Positions 14,260 to 22,272 of a stretch of DNA of 22,854 nt are shown here, piece after piece. A program made the position numbers and the translations under genes. Each line of letters starts with the position of its first letter. The stretch's first letter is position 1. A model generated the notes under the pieces. That model made no database searches, was not told where the DNA came from, and was given only the letters and a program-made list of their open reading frames with translations. The DNA is from Bacillota bacterium (GTDB lineage Bacteria > Bacillota > Clostridia > Lachnospirales > Cellulosilyticaceae), in the NCBI GenBank assembly GCA_023410675.1, contig JAEYPM010000104.1, positions 1 to 22,854 of the forward strand. The letters are read 5' to 3'.

Positions 14260-15025
14260 TTATACGGAAATAAGACGACCACAAGATCCTTACTGTTATG
14301 ACGATACGAATGTGTTGATAAATAAGCAAGGAATTAGAGATAGAGAACTGTTAGGGAAGATAGAGGCAGCGTATGCCTGTATTGCTATGCATGAAATATG
14401 TCTTTCCCCAATTGAAGGGGCGTATGATTTCGACCATCTCTGTAAATTTCATGATTATTTATTTAAAGATGTCTATTCGTGGGCAGGAACACCAAGAACG
14501 ACAGCTATAATGAAAAGGGAAGAAATATTAGAGCATGACTCTGTTGAGTATGCCCATCCGTTAGAAATTGTAGATTCAGCGAAGGATATTCTTAATCAAA
14601 TGAATAGTAGAGAGTGGAAGAAAATGTCTTTAGATGAACAAGCAGCTCATTTAGCAAGTGATATGGCTAAATTATGGAAAGTGCATCCTTTCCGAGAGGG
14701 GAACACGAGAACTATGATAGCATTTACTTGCCAATTTGCAGAGAGTAAGGGCATGCTTATAGATAGAAGTATTTTTGTAGAAACGGCTGGATTTGCAAGA
14801 TCATCATTGGTTTTAGCTTGTGCAAAGGGGAAATATAGTATTCCAAGTTCTCTTCGTAACATAGTGAAATTTAGTCTAGAAGAAGGTTTGAAAAAGAACA
14901 AAAACCAGCAACAGAAAATGAGCATGGGTGATTGGAAATCGCAAATATCTAGAATGAAAGAAAATAACAATTCTAAAAAAGGTGAGCAAAATACTAAGAT
15001 GAAGAATGCTAAAGATGAAAGATAA
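14252..15025 (+). CDS. Fic-domain protein 2 (variant FIC motif)
   Basis: 257 aa, colinear with Fic 1 and Fic 3 at the motif: DPYCYDDTNVLINK, SPIEGAYDFDHLCKF, DVYSWAGTPRTTAIMKREEIL (flap region), then HPFREGNTRT with His145, Thr152 and Ile156. The frame is intact with no damaging change visible, although its own antitoxin has lost the inhibitory half. It must therefore be restrained by antitoxin 1 or 3 acting in trans, be weakly toxic, or be inactive for reasons not readable here. The C-terminal Gln-rich linker and basic tail (ending AKDER) are conserved. No terminator follows, so transcription may run into cassette 3. Confidence 0.9.
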   Translation: MGDYTEIRRPQDPYCYDDTNVLINKQGIRDRELLGKIEAAYACIAMHEICLSPIEGAYDFDHLCKFHDYLFKDVYSWAGTPRTTAIMKREEILEHDSVEYAHPLEIVDSAKDILNQMNSREWKKMSLDEQAAHLASDMAKLWKVHPFREGNTRTMIAFTCQFAESKGMLIDRSIFVETAGFARSSLVLACAKGKYSIPSSLRNIVKFSLEEGLKKNKNQQQKMSMGDWKSQISRMKENNNSKKGEQNTKMKNAKDER

Positions 15026-15069
15026 TTTGATTCTTGTTAATAATTGTGTATAGTCTAAATCAACAAAAA

Positions 15070-15098
15070 TTGACAATATATTCACATAACCTTATAAT
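15070..15098 (+). promoter_or_regulatory. Consensus promoter of Fic cassette 3
   Basis: TTGACA (15070-15075), 17-nt spacer, TATAAT (15093-15098), only 45 nt after the Fic 2 stop. The leader to the antitoxin start is about 140 nt. Confidence 0.9.
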
Positions 15099-15239
15099 AA
15101 TATAAAACCTTTATAAGAATATAAAGAAAGTTTATTTTTGTTGTGGGAGAATTCTAATTTCAAAGAAGGGGAATTAATATAAAAGCTCATAATATATACA
15201 TAATATTATTACAAAGGATTAAGAAAGGAGAAACGTGAT

Positions 15240-15428
15240 ATGGACATGAACAACGAAAGAGCTTGGGATTTTGCTATTGGTCTTGCACAAATAGATGGCG
15301 TGCAATTGCCTGATGACTTTTTAGAGTTAGTTGAAAGGGAGAAAAGGGGAGAGCTGACGACAGATGACATGAGGCGTGTTCTTTTGGAAAAATATTCGGT
15401 AAAAGAAGAAGGTAATAGCTATGAGTGA
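15240..15428 (+). CDS. VbhA-like Fic antitoxin 3
   Basis: 62 aa, highly similar to antitoxin 1: RAWDFAIGLAQIDGV, then PDDFLELVEREKRGELTTDDMRRVL. The inhibitory-helix positions are Leu15 and Asp19-Gly20, the same substitutions as in antitoxin 1 (VbhA has Ser and Glu-Gly). Its ATG at 15240 is preceded by AAAGGAG about 8 nt upstream. It overlaps the Fic 3 gene by 8 nt (ATGAGTGA). The C-terminal SVKEEG also fits the bare (S/T)xxxE(G/N) pattern, but it lies outside the helix that carries the motif in VbhA. Expected to bind and restrain Fic 3, and possibly Fic 2. Confidence 0.85.
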   Translation: MDMNNERAWDFAIGLAQIDGVQLPDDFLELVEREKRGELTTDDMRRVLLEKYSVKEEGNSYE

Positions 15429-16194
15429 ATATATGAGAGTAGTAATACCTCATGACCCTTACTGTTATCCAAATACTAATGTATTGATAAATAAGTTCAA
15501 CATTACAAATTTACCAAACTTAGCACAAGCAGAAGCAATGTTTTCAGCTATTGCTTTACGTGTATTGTATGATTCCCCACTGGAAGGAAAATATGATTTT
15601 GAGCATCTTTGTGAATTTCATAAATTTGCATTCCAAGATCTATATACGTGGGCAGGTACCCCAAGAGTCATTGATTTAATGAAAAGAGAAGAAATACTAA
15701 ATAATCAATCTGTTGACTACACACATGCACCAGATATTCCAAACTTAGCTAATGCAGTACTTAACGAAATGAGAAATAGAGAATGGGGAAAAATGTCTTT
15801 AGATGAACAGGCAACCCATTTATCAAGCGATATGGCTAAATTATGGAAAGTGCATCCTTTCCGAGAGGGAAATACAAGGACGACCATAGCATTTGTGTGT
15901 CAATTTGCAGAAAGTAAGGGAATGTATATCGATAGAAATATATTTGCAAAAAACGCTGATATTACCAGAGCAACATTAGTTATAGCTTGTGGTAAAGGTG
16001 AAATTTATGATATAGAGGCTTTGCGTTCCCTAGTGAAATTAGCTCTTGCAGATGGTTTGGAAAAGAACAAAAACCAGAACCAGAAAAGAGATATGAATGA
16101 TTGGAAATCAATATTATCTAAAATGAGAGATGATAACACTTCTAATAAAGGGGCATCAAACACCAAGATGAAAAAACCTAGGGAAGAAAGATAA
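15421..16194 (+). CDS. Fic-domain protein 3 (variant FIC motif)
   Basis: 257 aa, the same length as its two paralogues and colinear with them through the motif. DPYCYPNTNVLINKFNI, SPLEGKYDFEHLCEF and DLYTWAGTPRVIDLMKREEIL precede HPFREGNTRT with His145, Thr152 and Ile156. It differs most from the others in the first 120 residues and in the flap (VIDLMK against TTAIMK), which in Fic enzymes docks the target, so target choice may differ. DNA around the motif is almost identical to Fic 1 in places and to Fic 2 in others. The basic tail (WKSILSKM ... REER) is kept. It has its own terminator. Role: the toxin or modifying enzyme of cassette 3. Confidence 0.9.
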   Translation: MSEYMRVVIPHDPYCYPNTNVLINKFNITNLPNLAQAEAMFSAIALRVLYDSPLEGKYDFEHLCEFHKFAFQDLYTWAGTPRVIDLMKREEILNNQSVDYTHAPDIPNLANAVLNEMRNREWGKMSLDEQATHLSSDMAKLWKVHPFREGNTRTTIAFVCQFAESKGMYIDRNIFAKNADITRATLVIACGKGEIYDIEALRSLVKLALADGLEKNKNQNQKRDMNDWKSILSKMRDDNTSNKGASNTKMKKPREER

Positions 16195-16216
16195 TTTTAT
16201 TTTCGTGGATACATAC

Positions 16217-16254
16217 AAAGTGTTCTAACTGTGGTTAGGACACTTTTAATTTGT
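16217..16254 (+). terminator. Terminator of Fic cassette 3
   Basis: AAAGTGTTCTAAC (16217-16229), loop TGTG, GTTAGGACACTTT (16234-16246) with one wobble, then T-rich sequence; homologous to the cassette 1 terminator. Confidence 0.85.
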
Positions 16255-16323
16255 GTCTCTCTAGCATAGTTACTGTGGCAATATTTTTGACTAAGTTATC
16301 TGCTTGGGAAGTGATATTATAGT

Positions 16324-16359
16324 GTTCACATGACAAAGTCTAGCTTATATCATGTGAAC
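16324..16359 (-). terminator. Hairpin at the 3' end of the ABC permease gene
   Basis: GTTCACATGA (16324-16333) and TCATGTGAAC (16350-16359) form a perfect 10-bp stem that includes the permease stop codon. The T run on the minus strand is poor, so it may act as a 3'-end stabiliser as much as a terminator. Confidence 0.45.
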
Positions 16360-18074
16360 TCATTGCTTATATACGCATAGAGTTTATCTGCCTTGATCAC
16401 TTTCTTTATACCTAGGCTAAAAGTAAGCTGAACAAGCATATAGGTACTATTTAGAAGTACAAAGATCCCTACTATAACGAATAGATTGGTTTGAAAAGGC
16501 AAATAATCTCCAATTTGCAAAGAAAGGGACCTAAGAATAGCCTTTACAATTTGCATAGCAGGCCATAGACCCACTATGAAAAAGAAGCATACAATAGGCA
16601 GATAGAGATCAATAAGTATTTTGCGAATAACGCTTGGTTTGTGTCCCATCATGCTCAAAATAAGCATGTCTTCTGTATTATCTTGAAAATTTAGTAGAAG
16701 AGCTAAGAAAAGAAGAATACATCCAATAAGACATCCTACCACTTGGTTAATCATGGCACTTGTGCGGTTAGAAACCAAGTTTCTTTCTAAGTCAGCAACT
16801 TTTTGCTCTCTAGTTATAACAGTTGATGCATGAGCGTTTGTTTCCATGCTCCATATACCAGTATAAGAATGAGCTGGAAGAGACATCATAGCTTCTAAAT
16901 CAGTAGGAGCAATATACACACTGTTAAGCTTTGCATTATAGGCAATAGCAGATACTAAAACAGTCTTACGGCTATTTTGAACACAAAGTGTGATAGAATC
17001 CTTTTCTCTTATACCATATAGGTCTCTAAGAGCAGGACTGATGACTATTTCACCAATCTTAGGAGTAGGTATAAGGTTTCCTTTATCATCTATAAGCTCA
17101 AATAATAAGCTATTATTTTCAAAACTGATTACTTGCTGATTGGTTGTAAATGTTGAAGTTTCAATGCTTCCAGATGTATCTAAGTAAGGCATGATATTAG
17201 GGAGAAGATTTTCTAACTGCGTTGGAGCACCTAAGTGCATATCAAATAAGTAGTGATGACCAAGCATTTGCGATTCATATATTTTAGTGCTGCTTAGGTT
17301 AAGTGAATAAGCCATCATAAACATTACAGAAAAGCTGGTTACTGCGATGAGTATGAGTAGTAAAGCAATTGGCTTTCTAAGGGCTAGGCGAAGAGCAAGC
17401 TTATTTTTGCCAGGGTAGAGACGGCAGAGCTTATTGGCTATGCGTAAAATAATTGGAGATGAAGAGGTATCACTTCTAGGAAAGAGAAGAAGTGCTGTCT
17501 CCTTATTGCATAGCATAAAATAAGTAATGAAGGTGACTAGGCAAAAAACAGCAGCAGGCAAAAAAATCCCAATGATGATACTGCTAAATGTCACACTTTT
17601 TACAAGGTCACTTACTTCATAAGACTTCATACCTGCCTCGATCAAAATATCAGAAGCAAAATAGCCCACGCTAAGACCCACTAATCCTCCTAAGATAGAA
17701 ATTATAGCAGTAAAGACTACAAAACAAGTGCTTAAAGAATAGTCTTTAAAGCCAAGTGCCTTAAAACAGCCTAAATCTTTACCATTTTTCTTAAAAAACC
17801 TTTGAAAAAACACAAAATAAACAAAACTAGTTAAAATTATAGAGGCAATTAGCATATTTCGAGCCAAAGTAGTATTTGAAGACAGTGCATTTTGGTAAAG
17901 CACTTGGTTTTCACTTAAAGAAGAAAGTGCATTTAATACAAGCCTATTACCATCAATAGAAAAGTGTACGAAAAAGTAAATAAATGAAGTCAAAAACACT
18001 AAGAGGAATATAAGTATGAGAGAAAAATAGTTTTTCAATAGTTCTTTTGTAAGTTGTTTATATACAAGTTTCAT
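16350..18074 (-). CDS. FtsX-type ABC transporter permease (BceB/MacB-like)
   Basis: 574 aa. Membrane segments at about residues 15-37, 73-95, 114-142, 161-191 and 232-256, then a ~180-residue extracytoplasmic region, then three further segments near 440-464, 484-506 and 522-548. This FtsX-like layout, with a large external loop between two membrane blocks, fits transporters that remove antimicrobial peptides or lipoproteins from the membrane; BceB itself is somewhat larger. I chose the ATG at 18074, which lies 2 nt after the ATPase stop (TAG-TT-ATG), so the two are translationally coupled; an in-frame TTG at 18086 would overlap the ATPase. The substrate is unknown. Last gene of the LytTR operon. 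Confidence 0.85.
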   Translation of the reverse strand: MKLVYKQLTKELLKNYFSLILIFLLVFLTSFIYFFVHFSIDGNRLVLNALSSLSENQVLYQNALSSNTTLARNMLIASIILTSFVYFVFFQRFFKKNGKDLGCFKALGFKDYSLSTCFVVFTAIISILGGLVGLSVGYFASDILIEAGMKSYEVSDLVKSVTFSSIIIGIFLPAAVFCLVTFITYFMLCNKETALLLFPRSDTSSSPIILRIANKLCRLYPGKNKLALRLALRKPIALLLILIAVTSFSVMFMMAYSLNLSSTKIYESQMLGHHYLFDMHLGAPTQLENLLPNIMPYLDTSGSIETSTFTTNQQVISFENNSLLFELIDDKGNLIPTPKIGEIVISPALRDLYGIREKDSITLCVQNSRKTVLVSAIAYNAKLNSVYIAPTDLEAMMSLPAHSYTGIWSMETNAHASTVITREQKVADLERNLVSNRTSAMINQVVGCLIGCILLFLALLLNFQDNTEDMLILSMMGHKPSVIRKILIDLYLPIVCFFFIVGLWPAMQIVKAILRSLSLQIGDYLPFQTNLFVIVGIFVLLNSTYMLVQLTFSLGIKKVIKADKLYAYISNEFT

Positions 18075-18076
18075 AA

Positions 18077-18775
18077 CTACCCCCAAACCATATCAGAAGC
18101 AGATATAGGATTTTGATTGAGCTCATCTTTACAAATCAGACCATCTTTTAGTGTGATTACACGGTCAGCAGTTTCAGCAATTTGAAGATTGTGGGTTATA
18201 AATAATATAGTAATGCCATAGGTACTTTTTAAATCATGTAAGAGAGCGATCACTTTTTTACTATTGAATTCATCTAAAGCACCTGTAGCTTCATCACAAA
18301 AGAGTATATCAGGTTTTTTAATAACAGCTCTTGCAATAGCAACACGTTGCTTTTGACCCCCAGATAATTCAGATGGGAACTTATCAAGTAAATCCTCAAT
18401 ATCTAAAAGCTTTGTTAACGAATCAAAAGACATAGACGAAGTAGAAGAAGAGATACCAATTTCTATATTCTCCCTAACAGTTAAGTTATTAAGTAATAAG
18501 TAATTTTGAAAGATATTCCCTATGTGATTACGCTTCCAAGTGGCTAGCTCATTACTAGAGAAGTCTGTTATTACCTTATCGTTATAATACACTTTGCCTG
18601 AGGTTGGATTTAATAGACCACAGAGAATATTCAGCAAGGTTGTTTTACCAGATCCACTAGGACCAAGCATAACTGTAAAAGAGCCCTTAGTGATTTCTAC
18701 ACTAATGCCTTTTAATACTTTTTCTTCATTTGCAAACACCTTGGTAACGTTCTCTGCTTTTAAAATACACTTCAT
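18077..18775 (-). CDS. ABC transporter ATP-binding protein (LolD/MacB/BceA-like)
   Basis: 232 aa. Walker A GPSGSGKT at 38-45, Q-loop in IGNIFQNYLLL, signature LSGGQKQRVAIARA from 137, Walker B ILFCDEATGALD from 157 with catalytic Glu162, and switch His in LFITHN. The ATGALD ending of Walker B and the size are typical of MacB/LolD/BceA-type ATPases that pair with FtsX-like permeases, which is exactly what follows. AAGGAGAG precedes the ATG. 25 nt separate it from the DUF3021 gene upstream, so co-transcription is expected. Assignment is secure; the substrate is not. Confidence 0.94.
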   Translation of the reverse strand: MKCILKAENVTKVFANEEKVLKGISVEITKGSFTVMLGPSGSGKTTLLNILCGLLNPTSGKVYYNDKVITDFSSNELATWKRNHIGNIFQNYLLLNNLTVRENIEIGISSSTSSMSFDSLTKLLDIEDLLDKFPSELSGGQKQRVAIARAVIKKPDILFCDEATGALDEFNSKKVIALLHDLKSTYGITILFITHNLQIAETADRVITLKDGLICKDELNQNPISASDMVWG

Positions 18776-18800
18776 TGATTCTCTCCTTAAACATAATTAT

Positions 18801-19214
18801 TTATTTATCTTCTTTACGTTTGGTATAGGATAATTGTTTGTTGATTGAACTTAAATGACTGTTAATTTTATATAGATCGATTAGGCTTCCAACAATATAT
18901 ACTGTTATGACAAGTAAAATAAGTATCCACAACGGGGTTGTGCTATACCAGTCAAATAACATGCCAAAAAGAAGCATAACAATAAGACAATAGCCAATTT
19001 CTATGAGTATTTCAATGAGGCAATAGGTGCTTTCGAAACGTTCCACAAAACTAAGCCCAATATGTAGGACAATATTGGCAAACAGCACTTCATAAATGGT
19101 TGTAAGACATAAAAATTGTGCATCATAGAGAAGTGCTATGATCCCTAATAGTATCAAGACAAGAGCTGTTGTAGCTAGGCAATTTTTTATTTTATTTTTT
19201 ATTGTGATTTTCAT
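18801..19214 (-). CDS. DUF3021-family membrane protein
   Basis: 137 aa with four membrane segments (about 12-31, 36-56, 63-86 and 93-112) and a charged cytoplasmic tail ending KRKEDK. Size, topology and position directly after a LytTR regulator match the DUF3021 family. In related LytTR regulatory systems (for example HdrRM and BrsRM of Streptococcus mutans) a membrane partner antagonises the regulator; whether DUF3021 proteins do so generally is my inference. The start lies 2 nt after the LytTR stop, with GGGAGGT inside the end of that gene as its ribosome site, which indicates coupled translation. Confidence 0.8.
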   Translation of the reverse strand: MKITIKNKIKNCLATTALVLILLGIIALLYDAQFLCLTTIYEVLFANIVLHIGLSFVERFESTYCLIEILIEIGYCLIVMLLFGMLFDWYSTTPLWILILLVITVYIVGSLIDLYKINSHLSSINKQLSYTKRKEDK

Positions 19215-19216
19215 AG

Positions 19217-19657
19217 CTACCTCCCTTGCAGTTTGCTATGAATAGCAGATACGTATTTTCGTGTTACATAAACACGTTCACCATTGCATAAAGTGGCTTC
19301 TAATCGGCTATTGATTAATGGTCTAATACAATCAAGAACATGAATATTTAAAATACAAGATTTACTTACTTGAACAAAGCCAAAATCAGAAAGCTCTTTG
19401 GAAAGTTGATAGAGGCGAAGATCTGAATCATATACTGTGTTTTCACAGTAAACAAATGTACGTCCATCAACTACTTCTATGTAATAGATGTCTGAAGCAT
19501 TAACCCATACAATGGAGTTTTCTAATGAGCACTTAATTGTTTTATCCACTGATTTTATAAGGGTTTGAAGTTTTTGAACAGTTTCATTCATGTAGGCATA
19601 CTTAATTAAGACTTCAAGTTCTTTTTGTGCTTGATTTTGTTCTAATTTAACAATCAT
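19217..19657 (-). CDS. LytTR-domain transcriptional regulator
   Basis: 146 aa. Residues 1-45 are helical and there is no receiver domain. A C-terminal LytTR DNA-binding domain follows (about 50-145): IVWVNASDIYYIEVVDGRTFVYCENTVYDS, then LYQLSKELSDFGFVQVSKSCILNIHVLDCIRPL, then GERVYVTRKYVSAI. This is the short, phosphorylation-independent form found with DUF3021 partners. I chose ATG 19657 because GGAGGTAG lies about 7 nt upstream and the length then fits the family; the upstream extension to 19729 would be a hydrophobic, unrelated peptide. It heads the minus-strand operon and probably controls it and the exporter. Confidence 0.88.
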   Translation of the reverse strand: MIVKLEQNQAQKELEVLIKYAYMNETVQKLQTLIKSVDKTIKCSLENSIVWVNASDIYYIEVVDGRTFVYCENTVYDSDLRLYQLSKELSDFGFVQVSKSCILNIHVLDCIRPLINSRLEATLCNGERVYVTRKYVSAIHSKLQGR

Positions 19658-19740
19658 GACGGCTACCTCCAGTATAAAAAAGTTGCTTAGTAGGAACAAG
19701 AGCAATCCATGTGACGTGCAAATATCCATTGCTAAGATGC

Positions 19741-19779
19741 AAAAAAGTGTTATATTAATTATAAATATAACATTTTTTT
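19741..19779. terminator. Symmetric hairpin with A and T runs between the LytTR and copper operons
   Basis: GTTATATT (19749-19756) and AATATAAC (19764-19771) form a perfect 8-bp stem; six A bases precede it and seven T bases follow, the shape of a bidirectional terminator. As both flanking operons point away from it, termination has no obvious gene to serve, so an operator role is also possible. The 334-bp gap 19658-19991 holds this, the copper promoter and the CsoR-like site, and no gene. Confidence 0.45.
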
Positions 19780-19862
19780 CATAATATTTCTCTTACTCGC
19801 CATACTATTTTTTAATGACACTACTGCATAATGAATATTTATAGGGTGACGACAAGATAAGG

Positions 19863-19891
19863 TTGACAATTTCCCATAGCAGAAGTATTAT
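19863..19891 (+). promoter_or_regulatory. Promoter of the copper operon
   Basis: TTGACA (19863-19868), 17-nt spacer, TATTAT (19886-19891). The metal-operator palindrome begins 7 nt downstream, over the expected transcription start. Confidence 0.75.
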
Positions 19892-19898
19892 AAAAATA

Positions 19899-19926
19899 TA
19901 CCCCTGGGGTAGGGGGTAGGGGTAAG
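19899..19926. promoter_or_regulatory. CsoR-like copper operator
   Basis: TACCCCTGGGGTA (19899-19911) is a perfect palindrome of the kind bound by the Cu(I) repressor CsoR upstream of copZA operons, where GC-tract palindromes in A+T-rich DNA are typical. Two further GGGGTA-like runs follow at once. Its place over the transcription start fits repression relieved by copper. No csoR gene is in the window. Confidence 0.7.
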
Positions 19927-19991
19927 TGGGATGGTTGTATATCCTTATAGGTTTTAAGATAAAATAAATAGGCATTAAGGAGGGAAAATAT

Positions 19992-22229
19992 ATGGCAAAT
20001 AAGTCATTAAAAATAGAAGGTATGACTTGTGTGGCTTGTGCAAGGGCAGTTGAAAGGGCAACGAAAAAGCTTGATGGAATAGTAGAAGCAAATGTTAATT
20101 ATGCAGCAGAAAAATTAATTGTAAGCTATGAACCTTCAAAGGTAAAAGTAAGTGATATAAAACAGGCAATAGACAAGGCTGGATATAAGGCAATTGAAGA
20201 GGAAGTTACTCTAGATAAGGATAAAGAGAAAAAACAGCAGGAGATGAAGGTGTTATGGAAGAAATTTATCTTATCTGCTCTATTTACAGTTCCACTACTT
20301 TATATATCTATGGGAAGTATGATAGGGTTGCCGCTTCCTGCTTTTATTGATCCTATGATGAACCCTATCACTTTTGCTTTAGTACAATTACTCTTAACAC
20401 TACCCGTTATTATTGCAGGTAATAGATTTTATACAGTTGGTTTTAAAGCATTATTTAGAAAAAGTCCTAATATGGATTCACTGATTGCTATTGGTACATC
20501 CGCAGCTTTCCTATATGGGATTTTTGCCACTATAAAGATTATTAATGGTAGTCATGAATACACGCATCATTTATACTTTGAATCAGCAGCTGTTATTATT
20601 ACACTCATTATGCTTGGTAAATATTTAGAATCAGTTTCTAAAGGGAAAACATCAGAAGCTATTAAAAAGCTCATGGGGCTAGCACCAAAAACAGCTACAA
20701 TTATCATTAATGAAAAAGAAATAGAAATACCTATTGAAGATGTAGCCGTAGGAAATATCATAGTTGTTAAGCCAGGTGAAAAAATGCCTGTAGATGGAGA
20801 AGTCATAGAAGGTACTACTTCAGTGGATGAATCCATGCTTACTGGAGAGAGTATTCCAGTTGAAAAAAATTCTGGAGATAAGATTATTGGAGCAAGTATC
20901 AATAAAAATGGTACAATCAAATATAAGGCAACTAAGGTTGGGAAGGATACAGCACTTGCCCAAATCATCAAACTTGTAGAAGATGCTCAAGGTTCTAAAG
21001 CACCAATAGCAAAACTAGCAGATATTATATCAGGGTACTTTGTGCCAGTAGTTATAACTTTAGCAGTATTATCGGGTTTAGCGTGGTACTTTTTTGGCAA
21101 TGAAACCATGCTCTTTTCACTGACAATATTTATATCCGTTCTAGTCATTGCTTGCCCTTGTGCACTAGGACTTGCAACGCCAACAGCAATCATGGTGGGG
21201 ACAGGTAAAGGGGCAGAGTATGGGGTTTTAATTAAAAGTGGCGTAGCCTTAGAAACAGCTCATAAAATAAAGACCATAGTATTTGACAAAACAGGGACAA
21301 TCACAGAAGGAAAACCTAAAGTGACAGATATAGTTGTAACCAATGGTATTACGGAAGAACAGCTCCTTCAACTTGCTGCTTCAGCAGAAAAAGGATCAGA
21401 GCATCCACTTGGTGAAGCTATTGTAAAAAATGCTGAGGAGAAAAAGATAGAAGTAAAAAAGGTTGATTTCTTTAAAGCTATCCCGGGATACGGAATCGAA
21501 GTTAAGATTGATCAAAAAGAAGTTTTACTTGGGAATAAAAAACTTATGATAGAGAATGAAATCTCTTTAGAAAATTTAACACAATCATCTGACCAGTTGG
21601 CAAGTGAAGGAAAAACACCAATGTATATAGCAATAGACCATAAGATTGCTGGTATCATAGCAGTGGCTGATACAGTTAAAGAAAATAGCAAGAAAGCCAT
21701 AGAAAAACTTCATGATATGGGGATTGAAGTAGCGATGATAACAGGAGATAATAAAAGAACTGCAGAAGCTATAGCTAAGCAGGTAGGAATAGACAGGGTA
21801 CTTGCAGAAGTATTGCCACAGGATAAAGCAAATGAAGTTAAAAAGCTTCAAGATGAAGGCAAGATAGTTGCTATGGTTGGTGATGGCATCAATGATGCAC
21901 CAGCACTAGCACAGGCAGATATAGGAATTGCTATTGGTTCTGGAACAGATGTTGCAATGGAATCAGCTGATATAGTTCTTATGAGAAGTGACTTAATGGA
22001 TGTGCCAACAGCAATACAATTAAGCAAAAGTACAATTAAAAATATTAAACAAAATTTATTTTGGGCATTTGGCTATAATATAATAGGAATACCAGTTGCT
22101 ATGGGAATACTGCATCTCTTTGGAGGACCATTATTAAATCCAATGATAGCAGGAGCAGCTATGAGCCTTAGTTCAGTATCTGTTTTATCAAATGCATTAA
22201 GGCTAAAGAGGTTTAAGCTGGTTAAATAA
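19992..22229 (+). CDS. copA: Cu(I)-exporting P1B-type ATPase
   Basis: 745 aa; pumps Cu(I) out of the cytoplasm with ATP. One N-terminal heavy-metal-binding domain (residues ~4-70) with GMTCVAC, Cys13 and Cys16. Eight expected membrane segments, the sixth holding the CPC metal site (Cys388-Pro389-Cys390). TGES dephosphorylation loop; phosphorylated Asp432 in DKTGT; SEHPLGEAI, the HP motif of P1B ATPases; TGDNKRTA; and MVGDGINDAPAL. Specific residues of the Cu(I) subgroup are present (the YN in membrane segment 7, GYNIIGIP, and MxxSS in segment 8, MSLSSVSV). AAGGAGGG precedes the ATG. Co-transcribed with the copper chaperone 43 nt downstream; regulated by the CsoR-like site. Confidence 0.96.
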   Translation: MANKSLKIEGMTCVACARAVERATKKLDGIVEANVNYAAEKLIVSYEPSKVKVSDIKQAIDKAGYKAIEEEVTLDKDKEKKQQEMKVLWKKFILSALFTVPLLYISMGSMIGLPLPAFIDPMMNPITFALVQLLLTLPVIIAGNRFYTVGFKALFRKSPNMDSLIAIGTSAAFLYGIFATIKIINGSHEYTHHLYFESAAVIITLIMLGKYLESVSKGKTSEAIKKLMGLAPKTATIIINEKEIEIPIEDVAVGNIIVVKPGEKMPVDGEVIEGTTSVDESMLTGESIPVEKNSGDKIIGASINKNGTIKYKATKVGKDTALAQIIKLVEDAQGSKAPIAKLADIISGYFVPVVITLAVLSGLAWYFFGNETMLFSLTIFISVLVIACPCALGLATPTAIMVGTGKGAEYGVLIKSGVALETAHKIKTIVFDKTGTITEGKPKVTDIVVTNGITEEQLLQLAASAEKGSEHPLGEAIVKNAEEKKIEVKKVDFFKAIPGYGIEVKIDQKEVLLGNKKLMIENEISLENLTQSSDQLASEGKTPMYIAIDHKIAGIIAVADTVKENSKKAIEKLHDMGIEVAMITGDNKRTAEAIAKQVGIDRVLAEVLPQDKANEVKKLQDEGKIVAMVGDGINDAPALAQADIGIAIGSGTDVAMESADIVLMRSDLMDVPTAIQLSKSTIKNIKQNLFWAFGYNIIGIPVAMGILHLFGGPLLNPMIAGAAMSLSSVSVLSNALRLKRFKLVK

Positions 22230-22272
22230 ATAAGTATATTTATACAATTTAAAAGTAATGGAGGCATGGACT

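Noticed and set aside
14647..14970. Minus-strand open frame of 107 codons inside fic 2
   Set aside because: Antisense shadow of a conserved Fic gene with no ribosome site; the other two fic copies do not keep it open at comparable length.
15391..15428. SVKEEG at the end of antitoxin 3 as the inhibitory (S/T)xxxE(G/N) motif
   Set aside because: It fits the bare pattern but is C-terminal; in VbhA the motif is in the N-terminal helix, and antitoxin 1 has Ala instead of Ser here. The LAQIDG helix aligns in position.
19658..19729. N-terminal extension of the LytTR protein
   Set aside because: The ribosome site GGAGGTAG lies inside it, directly before ATG 19657, and the extension does not fit the family length.
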